DNA from: Pseudomonas sp. ISL-84
GTDB lineage: Bacteria > Bacillota > Bacilli > Bacillales > Cytobacillaceae
NCBI GenBank assembly: GCA_018613035.1
Contig: JAGGRA010000010.1
Coordinates: 1 to 64,000 of the forward strand
Direction: 5' to 3'
Length of the DNA stretch: 64,000 bases
Each line of letters starts with the position of its first letter. The stretch's first letter is position 1. Positions 17,156 through 25,366 of this stretch are shown one piece after another. Under the pieces are notes generated by a model that was given only the letters and a program-made list of their open reading frames with translations, was not told the DNA's origin and did not search any database. The position numbers and the translations under genes are program-made.

Positions 17156-17952
17156 AAAAGAACTTGCCGAAATTTTTCTTTAACTTTGTTTGCTTTTTAG
17201 TGTATGTCTTCTTGCTGGCACCCATCGTAGTTGTATTGCTGTCTTCTTTAACAACAACAGAATATATTGTTTTCCCGCCAAAGGGAGTGACCCTCAGATG
17301 GTATACAGAACTGATCGAACATCCGGAATTCATGCAGTCTTTTACGCTAAGTATCATTGTGGCATTCGGAACAGCGGCCATCTCCACAGCTATCGGCACA
17401 CTGGCATCAATTGCGGTTGTCCGGCGCCAGTTTAAAGGGAAAACAGCGATCGTTCAATTAGTGGGATCACCTCTATTGATACCATCAGTTGTGTTTGGGA
17501 TTGCCCTTTTGCAGTTTTACTCGTGGATTGGATTGGCTGCGAGCCCGCTGGCGTTAATTCTGGGGCATATTATTCTAACCGTCCCCTTTGTGATGCGTCT
17601 CGTTGTTGCCAGTTTAGTAGGGTTTGACCGTTCGATTGAACAGGCAGCCTTGAACCTTGGAGCAGGACCTATAAAGGTTTTCTTTCAAATTACCCTGCCG
17701 ATCATTAAATCAGGTGTCATAGCGGGTGCCATTTTCGCTTTTATTACCTCCTTCGATGATTTAACAGTTGCTTTATTTATTGTCAGCACCGATGTTGTCA
17801 CCCTGCCGGTGCGCATCTATACTTACATGCAATATCAGTATGATCCGATCATTACATCTGTATCGAGTATTATGATTCTTTTTACAGTAGTGCTCATGCT
17901 TGTAATTGAAAGAATACTTGGGGTAGGGAAAGTGTTTTCCTCCAAAAATTAA
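17152..17952 (+). CDS. ABC transporter permease (PotC-like)
   Basis: A 266-residue permease with about six helices and the EAA loop IEQAALNLGAGPIKVFFQIT near residue 160. It is the second membrane half of the importer. Its start overlaps the PotB-like stop codon as ATGA, so translation is coupled. It is followed 16 nt later by the first dehydrogenase gene, which ties transport to oxidation in one transcript. Confidence 0.9.
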   Translation: MKKNLPKFFFNFVCFLVYVFLLAPIVVVLLSSLTTTEYIVFPPKGVTLRWYTELIEHPEFMQSFTLSIIVAFGTAAISTAIGTLASIAVVRRQFKGKTAIVQLVGSPLLIPSVVFGIALLQFYSWIGLAASPLALILGHIILTVPFVMRLVVASLVGFDRSIEQAALNLGAGPIKVFFQITLPIIKSGVIAGAIFAFITSFDDLTVALFIVSTDVVTLPVRIYTYMQYQYDPIITSVSSIMILFTVVLMLVIERILGVGKVFSSKN

Positions 17953-17968
17953 CGAAGAGGTGGCTTTT

Positions 17969-18292
17969 ATGCATATAGAGACTCATCCCATTCTTGGGAA
18001 GCAGCTTCAAGAGCCTGTAACCTTTTACTTCAAAGGCCAGCCCTATAAAGCTTATAAGCAGCAGACGGTTGCAGCTGCTTTAATGGCTAATGGAGTAAAG
18101 AAATTTGGATTAAGCCGAAAGCTGGTCCAATCAAGAGGTCTTTTCTGCTCGCGCGGACGATGCTGCAGCTGCTATATGACTGTTAACGGTGAAGATCATG
18201 TACGCACTTGCATGACAAAGGTTAAAGAAGGAATGACCGTATATCCGAATCTGGAAGACCCCGAGATAAGGAGGGAACAGTATGGAGACTGA
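17969..18292 (+). CDS. (2Fe-2S)-binding dehydrogenase subunit (HcnA/SoxA-gamma-like)
   Basis: A 107-residue small subunit. Residues about 48-82 hold the cluster cysteines in GLFCSRGRCCSCYMTVNG and HVRTCM, matching the small ferredoxin-like subunit of hydrogen-cyanide synthase, opine oxidases and hydroxyproline/proline dehydrogenases. ATG 17969 follows GAAGAGG by 8 nt. The last 11 nt overlap the FAD-subunit gene. It passes electrons between the flavins of the two large subunits. Confidence 0.85.
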   Translation: MHIETHPILGKQLQEPVTFYFKGQPYKAYKQQTVAAALMANGVKKFGLSRKLVQSRGLFCSRGRCCSCYMTVNGEDHVRTCMTKVKEGMTVYPNLEDPEIRREQYGD

Positions 18293-19361
18293 CGTTCTCA
18301 TCATAGGGGGCGGACCGGCTGGCCTTGCTGCTGCGATTGAAATAGCATCAAGAGGATTGGATGTCACGGTTGTCGATGAATCCTCCTCTCTTGGCGGCCA
18401 GCTATGCCAGCAAACACAGCTGCTCCGGCCGCTGCCTTCCGTCTATCAGCCGATGCGGGGGTTTGAATTGGCTAAGATCTTAACAGAGCAAATTCATGAT
18501 TTTAGAGCAGGTACGCTTTTAAATCATCGCGTGATCGGGCTGTATGCTGATGGAAGTGTGGGACTTTCTGATGAAGAAAATGTGTTTCCTGTTAAAGCGA
18601 AAAAGATCATCGTGGCCACTGGTGCCGCTGAAAAGGCAGTGGCTTTTCCAAAATGGACGCTTCCGGGCATTATAACGATTGGTGCCGCCCAGACACTGGT
18701 TAACCGGGATTTTGTGATGCCAGGGAAGGAAGCAGTGATTGTGGGTTCAAGCGATTTTGCCCTGGATGTTGCAAGTCAGCTTTTGGAGGTTGGCGTGGAG
18801 GTTAAAGGAATTATTGAAAAAAACCCTGCAGCGGCTGCAAGAGAAAAAGAAAAAATAGATGCGTTAATAGGAAGAGGTATTCCATTTTATTTAAATAGCT
18901 TTATAAAAGAGGCAAGAGGAAATGGACAGGTGGAGGAAATCGATATTGAAGTGACCAGAGATATCTTAACGGTAACTGCGGATGTTGTATGCATCGATGG
19001 TGGAAGATCGCCGATACTTGATTCGTTTTACCAGCTGGGCTGTTCCTTTGGCTACGAGGAAGAGCTTGGCGGATGGGTCCCGCAATATAATCGTGAGTTT
19101 AAAACGGACAAAGAAAATATATTTTTAGCCGGAAATGCGGCGGGCATCAGCGAACAGGGTGCATTGCTTCTCACAGGCATGATAGCCGGAATCAGTGTAT
19201 GTGAAGAACTGCAGGCACTCAGAAGTGGAGAGGCAGAGGAAATCCGAGATGCACTGTGGAAAGAGCTCCAGCTTTTAGAGCATAAAGTTGTGTGGGAAGG
19301 AAGAACGAAACACATTAAAAACTTTGCAGCTCCGGTGCTGAAGGATCAATTTATCTCTTAG
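18282..19361 (+). CDS. FAD/NAD(P)-binding dehydrogenase subunit (HcnB/OoxA-like)
   Basis: A 359-residue flavoprotein. GGGPAGLAAAIE near residue 9 binds FAD, IIVATGAAEKAVAFPKWTLP near 108 is the conserved segment of the HcnB/OoxA group, VIVGSSDFALDVASQL near 150 is a second Rossmann site, and IFLAGNAAGI near 286 is the C-terminal FAD motif. In HcnB relatives a BFD-like 2Fe-2S domain is fused at the C-terminus; here it is a separate next gene (19395). Heteromeric membrane-associated dehydrogenase; substrate not determinable. Confidence 0.88.
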   Translation: METDVLIIGGGPAGLAAAIEIASRGLDVTVVDESSSLGGQLCQQTQLLRPLPSVYQPMRGFELAKILTEQIHDFRAGTLLNHRVIGLYADGSVGLSDEENVFPVKAKKIIVATGAAEKAVAFPKWTLPGIITIGAAQTLVNRDFVMPGKEAVIVGSSDFALDVASQLLEVGVEVKGIIEKNPAAAAREKEKIDALIGRGIPFYLNSFIKEARGNGQVEEIDIEVTRDILTVTADVVCIDGGRSPILDSFYQLGCSFGYEEELGGWVPQYNREFKTDKENIFLAGNAAGISEQGALLLTGMIAGISVCEELQALRSGEAEEIRDALWKELQLLEHKVVWEGRTKHIKNFAAPVLKDQFIS

Positions 19362-19394
19362 TTTAATAGAAAAAGAGACTAGAAGGTGAACAAA

Positions 19395-19724
19395 TTGGAT
19401 AAAACAACGATCATATGTCGATGTGAAGAAATCAGCTATGAAGAGGTAGAAGAAGTCATCGGGCATGGAGGCAGAACCTTTGATGACGTTAAAAGGCTGA
19501 CTCGGTGCGGAATGGGTCCCTGCCAGGCAAAGATCTGTACGGGACTTGTAGCAAACATCATTCATGAACAAACATCCTTGCCCCTTTCTGAGATTCCTTT
19601 GCCAAGGATGCGGATGCCGCTATCGCCGATTAAGCTTGAAACACTGGCAACGAACAGCACAGCCTTCTCCACCGTCAAATCGGTGTTGGATGAGGTGGAA
19701 ATAGAGGACGGGAAGGTGAGATAA
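19395..19724 (+). CDS. BFD-like (2Fe-2S)-binding protein
   Basis: A 109-residue protein with IICRCEEISYEEV near residue 8 and TRCGMGPCQAKIC near 40, the four cysteines of bacterioferritin-associated-ferredoxin-like domains (C-x-C ... C-x4-C). It stands in place of the C-terminal domain of HcnB-type subunits, so it is a split-off module. TTG 19395 is preferred to GTG 19386 because AGAAGG then lies 8 nt upstream. It ends immediately before the GTG of the next gene. Confidence 0.82.
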   Translation: MDKTTIICRCEEISYEEVEEVIGHGGRTFDDVKRLTRCGMGPCQAKICTGLVANIIHEQTSLPLSEIPLPRMRMPLSPIKLETLATNSTAFSTVKSVLDEVEIEDGKVR

Positions 19725-20798
19725 GTGGAAACAAGCTATGAAACGATTGTGATTGGAGGAGGCGTAGTAGGCAACGGGATTGCCTTTCATCTTTCCGAAC
19801 GATACAGAGAGGGCGTGCTTGTGCTCGATAAAAAATACCCCATGTCAGGCACCTCCGGCTCGACCCAGGCCTGGGTGTGGGTTCATAATAAAACTCCATC
19901 CTGGTATGCGGAATTCAATATGTACAGCGCTGAACTTTATCCATATTTGTCTAAAAAAATAGGTGATGTTGAATACAAGCGCACTGGAGGACTTTCGCCA
20001 TTTTTCAATGAAAGCGATCGGGAAAAAGCAAAGCAGCTTGCTGAATCCTACCGTAAAATCGGCATAAAAATTAAAGTGCTATCAAGGGAAGAGGTTCTAG
20101 AAAAAGAACCCTTCATGAACCCTGAAGTCGCTGGAGCCACATACAGCTCCATCGATGGGAATGTAAATCCCTTCCGGCTGATTGATATGTATATGAGGGC
20201 TGCCAAAAAAAATGGTGTGCATTATTCAACATACAATAAAGTAACTGAGATTCAGAAGCAGGATGGTAAATATATAGTTGTTTCTGATCAAGAAACATAT
20301 GTATGCAAAAATCTCATCCTGGCTGGCGGAACCTGGTCACGGGAATTAGGAGAAATGCTTGGGATTGAGATTCCGGTTAATCAGTTAAGAGGGCAAATTC
20401 TTGTTTCCGAACCATTAAAGCCATTCTTGAATTTTACAATCAGCGGGCTAAGGCAGGCGAACAATGGTGAGGTGCTAATGGGCTACTCCATGGAGCAGGC
20501 AGGGTTTAACCGAGCGACAACGCTTGATGTTATCCAGGAAACTGCCAATATGGCCGTTCGCTATGTTCCTGCACTAGGAAAGGCCAAAATTGTTCGTGCC
20601 TTCTCCGGTATTCGCGTCATGCCTGAAGACGGCTTTCCGATCCTCGGGAAAGTGCCTGGCTTTGAAAACCTATATGTGGCAGCCACCCATAGCGGTGTAA
20701 CACTTTCCCCTTTAATAGGGACACTGATGACTGAATTGATCATGGATGGGGAAACATCTATCCCAATAGACCGGTATTCGCTGAGCAGGTTTGGTTAG
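19725..20798 (+). CDS. FAD-dependent amino-acid/imino-acid oxidase subunit (HcnC/DAO family)
   Basis: A 357-residue DAO-fold flavoprotein. TIVIGGGVVGNGIAFHLSER at the start binds FAD, SGTSGSTQAWVW near residue 42 is the FAD-flanking loop, and FSGIRVMPEDGFPILGKV near 287 is the typical C-terminal DAO segment. It is the catalytic beta-type subunit that oxidises the C-N bond of an amino acid, imino acid or opine. GTG start directly after the BFD gene. Last gene of the operon; a GntR operator follows. Confidence 0.87.
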   Translation: METSYETIVIGGGVVGNGIAFHLSERYREGVLVLDKKYPMSGTSGSTQAWVWVHNKTPSWYAEFNMYSAELYPYLSKKIGDVEYKRTGGLSPFFNESDREKAKQLAESYRKIGIKIKVLSREEVLEKEPFMNPEVAGATYSSIDGNVNPFRLIDMYMRAAKKNGVHYSTYNKVTEIQKQDGKYIVVSDQETYVCKNLILAGGTWSRELGEMLGIEIPVNQLRGQILVSEPLKPFLNFTISGLRQANNGEVLMGYSMEQAGFNRATTLDVIQETANMAVRYVPALGKAKIVRAFSGIRVMPEDGFPILGKVPGFENLYVAATHSGVTLSPLIGTLMTELIMDGETSIPIDRYSLSRFG

Positions 20799-20812
20799 GA
20801 TGGAAGATTATT

Positions 20813-20832
20813 AAGTTATAATATTATAACTT
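20813..20832 (+). promoter_or_regulatory. GntR operator copy 3 (perfect palindrome)
   Basis: AAGTTATAATATTATAACTT is a perfect 20-bp palindrome and the best of three copies. It sits between the DAO gene and the DUF1904 gene, suggesting an internal repressed promoter for the latter. Confidence 0.8.
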
Positions 20833-20935
20833 TAGATGATCAGTTAAGGGAAGGAAACTCGCTGAAAGCAGAAAGAATTGATATAAAAGCTTTCCTTTAA
20901 CAAAGCTAAATTGTCACAACTTGGAGGAAAATAAA

Positions 20936-21271
20936 ATGCCGCATTTATTCATTAGGGGAATTACAGTTGAGCAGACAAAGGAAATTAGTGTCCCTCTAGT
21001 AAAAGAGTTAGCAGAAGTATGTGCATGTGAAGAAGAAAACTTTACTTTGGAAGTCGTACAGTCCACTTTCGTGTTTAACCAAAATGAAGTGCCAGCTTAT
21101 CCATTTATAGAAGTAAAGTGGTTCGATAGAGGTAAAGGTGTGCAAAACCAATTTGCGAAGGCTGTTACGAAACATGTCCAGTCACTTGGTGTTCCAGAAG
21201 TAGAAGTAGCATTTACTGCATTTTTGGAGGCTGACTATTATTTAAATGGGAAGAGCTTTGCGGAAGAATAA
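20936..21271 (+). CDS. DUF1904-type tautomerase-like small protein
   Basis: A 111-residue protein beginning MPHLFIRGITVEQTKEISVP. The exposed Pro-2 and the beta-alpha-beta layout resemble the 4-oxalocrotonate tautomerase fold, and I recognise it as DUF1904-like. ATG 20936 follows TTGGAGGAAAATAAA. It is the terminal gene under the third GntR palindrome, so it may tautomerise or isomerise the imino product of the oxidase; this is inference. Confidence 0.72.
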   Translation: MPHLFIRGITVEQTKEISVPLVKELAEVCACEEENFTLEVVQSTFVFNQNEVPAYPFIEVKWFDRGKGVQNQFAKAVTKHVQSLGVPEVEVAFTAFLEADYYLNGKSFAEE

Positions 21272-21290
21272 AGACCTAAATAAGTATATA

Positions 21291-21338
21291 AGAGACCTTG
21301 TTATTCTGGCTGAAGAATTAATAAGGTTCTTTTTTTTA
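21291..21338 (+). terminator. Terminator of the GntR regulon
   Basis: AGAGACCTTGTTATTCT pairs with AGAATTAATAAGGTTCT, followed by seven or more T residues. Confidence 0.85.
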
Positions 21339-21344
21339 TAAGTT

Positions 21345-21556
21345 CTGTTTTCGTAAAGTTTGTTGCTTTTGAAGGCAAACTTATTTTTAACTAACTGAGT
21401 TGATTGGAGCGGAGAGCACTTGACTCCTACGGGAAGAGAGGGAAGTGCGAGACCCCACAGGCGAAGCCGAGGAGGCTCGCAACCCTCCCCGAGGAAAGCA
21501 AGTGCTCGCAGCGGAAATCAACGGGCAGAATTCATAAACAAAAACAACAACCTATG
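21345..21556 (+). repeat. Dispersed repeat copy 2 (near full length)
   Basis: Begins TTTCGTAAAGTTTGTTGCTT, contains GGCGAAGCCGAGGAGGCTCG and ends near ATCAACGGGCAG. It lies in direct orientation with 22608-22735 and inverted to 50784-51045. Non-coding and much more GC-rich than its surroundings. The stretch on to 21753 is AT-rich without a gene. Confidence 0.85.
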
Positions 21557-21753
21557 TGAAATGAGCCTTTTGAGTCTATTAAAAATAGTATTTCAATAAA
21601 GAGTTTATAATTTTGTAAAAATTCTGTTAATAATATTGATTTTTTCGAAATTTGCGACTATGCTTTACTTAAAGAATATAAAATAAAATGTCATTTCAAT
21701 ATGCGAAATGTAAAATCTTTACCTCTTACAGCCTGGAAAGAAGGATGAATACT

Positions 21754-22521
21754 ATGAACCAGAGTGTAACAAAAGCATTAAAATTACTTTCTCTTTTTTC
21801 CGAAGAAAAGCGGGAGATCTCCCTTCAAGAAATTTATGAAATGACTGGAATGCCAAAGGCTACTGCTTTTCGTCTGCTTGCTTCACTTGAAGAGGGGGGA
21901 TTTATCCGCAAAATAAAGTACTCAGAACATGATATACGCTACCGTCTGGGCCTCAAGCTTCTCGAACTGGGGAATCTTGTTAGTGAGGACTTAGAACTTC
22001 GTCAGGCTGCTTATGAGCATATGAAAGCTTTGAGCAAAGAAATCAATGAAGTCGTCCACCTTTCAGTATGCGAGGGAGAAGAGGCCATTTACATTGAAAA
22101 GGTAGAAAGCAGCCAGGCCATAAGACTTTATACGAGAGTTGGCAAAAGATTTCCTTTATTCGTTGGTTCAGGACCCAAGCTTTTACTGGCTTACCTCCCA
22201 AAAACGAGGCAACAAGAAATTATCAGCCGTATGAAGTTTGAAGAATTCACACCACATACGATCACTAATGAAAAGAAGCTATACCAGGAACTTGACACGA
22301 TAAGACGGCAAGGTTATGCAGTGAGTTTAGGTGAGCAGGATCCTGATACAGTGGGCTTTTCCTTTCCTATTCGGGATTTCTCCGGAGAGGTAGTCGGAGC
22401 TCTTGGCGTAACGGGTCCAAGCATGAGGTTCTCAGATGGAAGAAGAGGTGAAATTCTTCAAAAAACACAAAAAGCCGCTCAGGCTATTTCCGAGGACTTA
22501 GGTTTTAGGGGATATTTGTGA
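21754..22521 (+). CDS. IclR-family transcriptional regulator
   Basis: A 255-residue regulator. Winged HTH at residues 5-70 (ISLQEIYEMTGMPKATAFRLLASLEE split over the recognition helix) and an IclR effector domain at about 80-250 (EVVHLSVCEGEEAIYIEKVE, then FSFPIRDFSGEVVGALGVTG). ATG 21754 follows GAAAGAAGG by 9 nt. It is bracketed by two direct copies of the dispersed repeat. The TPP enzyme downstream is the nearest candidate target. Confidence 0.88.
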   Translation: MNQSVTKALKLLSLFSEEKREISLQEIYEMTGMPKATAFRLLASLEEGGFIRKIKYSEHDIRYRLGLKLLELGNLVSEDLELRQAAYEHMKALSKEINEVVHLSVCEGEEAIYIEKVESSQAIRLYTRVGKRFPLFVGSGPKLLLAYLPKTRQQEIISRMKFEEFTPHTITNEKKLYQELDTIRRQGYAVSLGEQDPDTVGFSFPIRDFSGEVVGALGVTGPSMRFSDGRRGEILQKTQKAAQAISEDLGFRGYL

Positions 22522-22607
22522 ATAGGACAGTCATTGTTTAATTAAATATTTTCATATACTGAAATGTTATTCCGGTATGTGAAAAGATAATAGAAATTGC
22601 TGTTTTC

Positions 22608-22735
22608 AAAGTTTGTTGCTTTTACCGGCAAACTTAGTTTATATAACTGAGTTGATTGTAGCGGAGGGCACTTGACTCCTGCGGGAAGAGAGGGAAGTGT
22701 GAGACCCCACAGGCGAAGCCGAGGAGGCTCACTGA
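22608..22735 (+). repeat. Dispersed repeat copy 3 (3'-truncated)
   Basis: Same 5' end as copy 2 (AAAGTTTGTTGCTTTT) and the same GGCGAAGCCGAGGAGGCTC core, then it stops abruptly, losing the last 70 bp of copy 2. Direct orientation relative to copy 2. Confidence 0.85.
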
Positions 22736-22773
22736 TATCTTAATAGGTTACCAATTGAAAGGTGGAGTTATTA

Positions 22774-24414
22774 ATGGTTAAAATGACGAGTGCCCAGGCT
22801 ATTGTTGAATGTATGAAGCGAGAAAATGTCAAGCATGTATTTTGTGTACCCGGGGAAAGCTACCTGCCATTAATGGATGCAATCTATGACGAAAAAGATA
22901 TCGAGTTAATCTCAAATCGTCATGAAGGTGGAGCCTCATTCATGGCTGAGGGTTATGGAAAAACATCGAATAAGCCTGCAGTTGTGATGGCAACCCGCGG
23001 AGTTGGTGCAGCCAATCTTTCCATAGGAATTCATACAGCTTTCCAGGATTCTACTCCCATGGTGGTTTTTCTTGGGCAGGTTCATACTAAATTTCGAGGG
23101 CGCGAAGGATTTCAGGAAATGGAGCTAGATCGTTTTCTCGAGCAGGTAACCAAATGGGGAGTGGAAATTCGAGATCCGGAACGGACACCTGAGCTTGTTC
23201 AGAGGGCATTTCGGATAGCACAGACAGGACGCCCCGGACCTGTAGTTGTTTCATTGCCAGAGGACGTTTTGCCTAAGGTGGCTGACATGAAATTCGCAGC
23301 TGGCACTCTGATTCCGAAACCAGCACTTTCAAAAGAACAAACCAAAGAGATTTTATCTCATTTAAAAAAGGCAGAACGTCCGGTCATCATTGCCGGAGGA
23401 GGGGTAAAATTATCTGATGGGGAAGAAGCATTGCAGTCTTTTAGTGAAAAAACAAACATTCCGGTTGTCGCTTCATTCAGGAGGCATGATGTACTGCCGA
23501 ATGACCATCCAATGTATTGCGGCCAATTAGGCTTAGGTACACCACTGTCCCAGATTGATACAGTTCGCAAAGCAGATGTGATACTGGCTGTTGGAACCAG
23601 GCTTTCTGAAGTAACCACACAGGATTATTCCTTAATAAAACCCGAACAAACATTAGTACACATTGATATTGAAGCAAATGTCCTGGGTAAAGTTTACCCT
23701 CCAACACTCGGGCTTGTTGCTGATGCTAAAACAGCCTTGGACTCACTGAATAAGGAAGTGGAGAAGTGGGGCTCTTCCTGCTGGTCGGCATGGAGCAAAG
23801 ATCGAAGAGAGGTATTTATTCAATCATCGCGAATGGATGAGATTGAGGAAGCGCCTTGGTCAATCGGGTATAAAGAGGTCATCCAGATGTTTAATGAACT
23901 TTGTCCAAAAGAAGCGATTATCACGAATGATGCAGGAAACTTTGCCACATGGCTGCAAAATTTTCATACCTTTACGGGTGAAAAATCTTATGCTGCTCCT
24001 ACATCAGGTGCAATGGGATACGGACTTCCTGCAGGAGTTGGAGCAAAGATTGCAGATCCTGAGCGGCCGGTGGTTGTTTTTGCGGGAGATGGAGGGTTTA
24101 TGATGACCCTGCAGGAGATCGAAACGGCAGTGCGAAATAAAATACCTGTCATTGTCCTTTTATTTAATAACTCCTCTTATGGAACCATTCGGATGCATCA
24201 GGAAAGAGTTTATCCTGATCGTGTGATCGGAACCGAACTTTCAGATGTCAACTATACGAAGCTGGCTGAAGCCATGGGGGCCAGTGGCGTTACTGCAGAT
24301 TCAGCCGCAGCTTTCCGTTCAGCTTTTAAGGAAGCTCTTAGAGAAAATGAACGGCCAACCATTATAGAAATGAAAATGAATCCAAAACAGGTTTCAATAG
24401 GAATGAAAATATAG
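22774..24414 (+). CDS. TPP-dependent enzyme, acetolactate-synthase-like
   Basis: A 546-residue three-domain TPP enzyme. N-terminal PYR domain with the catalytic Glu in SNRHEGGASFMAEGYG near residue 45, middle FAD/DHAP-type domain, and C-terminal PP domain with the Mg/TPP motif GDGGFMMTLQEIETAVRNK ... NN near residue 430. It resembles acetolactate synthase large subunits but has no small-subunit gene beside it, so a catabolic carboligase or decarboxylase is as likely as valine biosynthesis. ATG 22774 follows AAAGGTGGAG. Confidence 0.85.
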   Translation: MVKMTSAQAIVECMKRENVKHVFCVPGESYLPLMDAIYDEKDIELISNRHEGGASFMAEGYGKTSNKPAVVMATRGVGAANLSIGIHTAFQDSTPMVVFLGQVHTKFRGREGFQEMELDRFLEQVTKWGVEIRDPERTPELVQRAFRIAQTGRPGPVVVSLPEDVLPKVADMKFAAGTLIPKPALSKEQTKEILSHLKKAERPVIIAGGGVKLSDGEEALQSFSEKTNIPVVASFRRHDVLPNDHPMYCGQLGLGTPLSQIDTVRKADVILAVGTRLSEVTTQDYSLIKPEQTLVHIDIEANVLGKVYPPTLGLVADAKTALDSLNKEVEKWGSSCWSAWSKDRREVFIQSSRMDEIEEAPWSIGYKEVIQMFNELCPKEAIITNDAGNFATWLQNFHTFTGEKSYAAPTSGAMGYGLPAGVGAKIADPERPVVVFAGDGGFMMTLQEIETAVRNKIPVIVLLFNNSSYGTIRMHQERVYPDRVIGTELSDVNYTKLAEAMGASGVTADSAAAFRSAFKEALRENERPTIIEMKMNPKQVSIGMKI

Positions 24415-24421
24415 AACTTTT

Positions 24422-24456
24422 GCGGCTGCCCCATCAAATGGGACAGCCGCTTTTTT
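24422..24456 (+). terminator. Terminator of the TPP enzyme gene
   Basis: GCGGCTGCCCC / GGGACAGCCGC stem and six T residues. Confidence 0.9.
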
Positions 24457-24743
24457 ATGAAAAGCGTAATTCCCAATAGTTATCCACTTTCATTATTTAC
24501 TATTTACTAATGCTAAGGGGAGAAAAAAAGCTAAAGTGATTAATTTTCCTTCATTTCCAAAAAACTTTTGTGAACCAGTCTTTAAGAGTTGGAATCAAAA
24601 ATTGTTTGAGGTATTTCTCTAAACTGATATATATTTCTTCGATTTACTCTGTTAAAGGTTACTATGATTTTCTTGTTCAACTGACGGTTGTTAATTGAAG
24701 AGCATTGAAACATTATTGGCTTTGAAACACTCTGAGTGGTTTT

Positions 24744-24902
24744 TCAATCTTTCATTGCTCCTGCCTCTCTGGAAATCATTGCACCTTGTCCTTCGCTTAC
24801 ATCTTTTTGAATTTCTTGTTTTACTTTTTGTGCATCAGTTCCGGAAAATTGTGGTTTCATAATAGAACCGAAATTCTCTTTAGCTTGTTGATCCTGTTGC
24901 AT
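24744..24902 (-). CDS. 52-aa hydrophilic protein, unrecognised
   Basis: Reads MQQDQQAKENFGSIMKPQFS at the start and ends ISREAGAMKD. It has no Cys, no membrane segment and many Gln and Lys. GAGGAGGATTTGT precedes the ATG, one of the best ribosome sites in the window. Gln-rich, Ala/Lys-rich short proteins of this shape are often spore-associated in Bacillaceae, but I cannot name a family. A longer plus-strand frame at 24786-25109 overlaps it and has no ribosome site. Confidence 0.7.
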   Translation of the reverse strand: MQQDQQAKENFGSIMKPQFSGTDAQKVKQEIQKDVSEGQGAMISREAGAMKD

Positions 24903-25143
24903 ACAAATCCTCCTCAATTTATTGTTTTACCAATCATATTATTTACAAAAAAACACTCGGAATATCCGGAGGGTTCGAGCGGATTTCACCTAAAGGGAGA
25001 GGTTTATGGAAAAGTTTTATTAAGAAACAGCATCAGACCCAAAAAACTGAATATCATTAAAGAGAAATTGACCCAAAAAAGAAAAACAGTTTCATTAACA
25101 TTATCTTAAGAATGATTTTTAAATATAGTATTTAATTAGTCTC

Positions 25144-25191
25144 AACAAAAAAATTTAAACCTTGTCTCTTTTACGTGCAGAGGCAAGGTTT
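25144..25191 (-). terminator. Terminator of the tetR remnant
   Basis: AAACCTTGCCTCT / AGAGACAAGGTTT on the minus strand with a T-rich tail (TTTAAATTTTTTT). It still follows the decayed regulator fragment at 25206-25325. Confidence 0.7.
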
Positions 25192-25205
25192 AATTATTTA
25201 GGCAG

Positions 25206-25325
25206 CTAGGAATTTTTTAATCCAAATAGTATATGTTTCATTACATCAAGTGTTTCTTCTACAAGGTCATATCCACCATTGTCATGAAGGCACCAGTCAC
25301 ATAAAGAGCCTCTGACTTTCCGAAT
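25206..25325 (-). pseudogene. Decayed TetR-family regulator, C-terminal fragment
   Basis: One minus-strand frame reads RKVRGSLCDWCLHDNGGYDL, then VEETLDVMKHILFGLKNS and a stop, which looks like the last helices of TetR/AcrR regulators. The frame is closed upstream by a stop, and no HTH domain exists in the window. It abuts the end of the quinone-reductase gene, so the 5' part was lost or replaced. Confidence 0.55.
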
Positions 25326-25366
25326 GACTTAATCAGTGATTCGATCGGGGGTTTGTCCCTTTTTAA

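Noticed and set aside
22774-24414. ilvB with ilvH as part of an ilv operon
   Set aside because: No small regulatory subunit or other branched-chain genes are present; only the acetolactate-synthase-like fold can be supported.
24786-25109. 107-aa plus-strand frame in the 24.5-25.1 kb gap
   Set aside because: No ribosome site, hydrophobic nonsense composition, and it runs antisense over the better supported 52-aa minus-strand gene.
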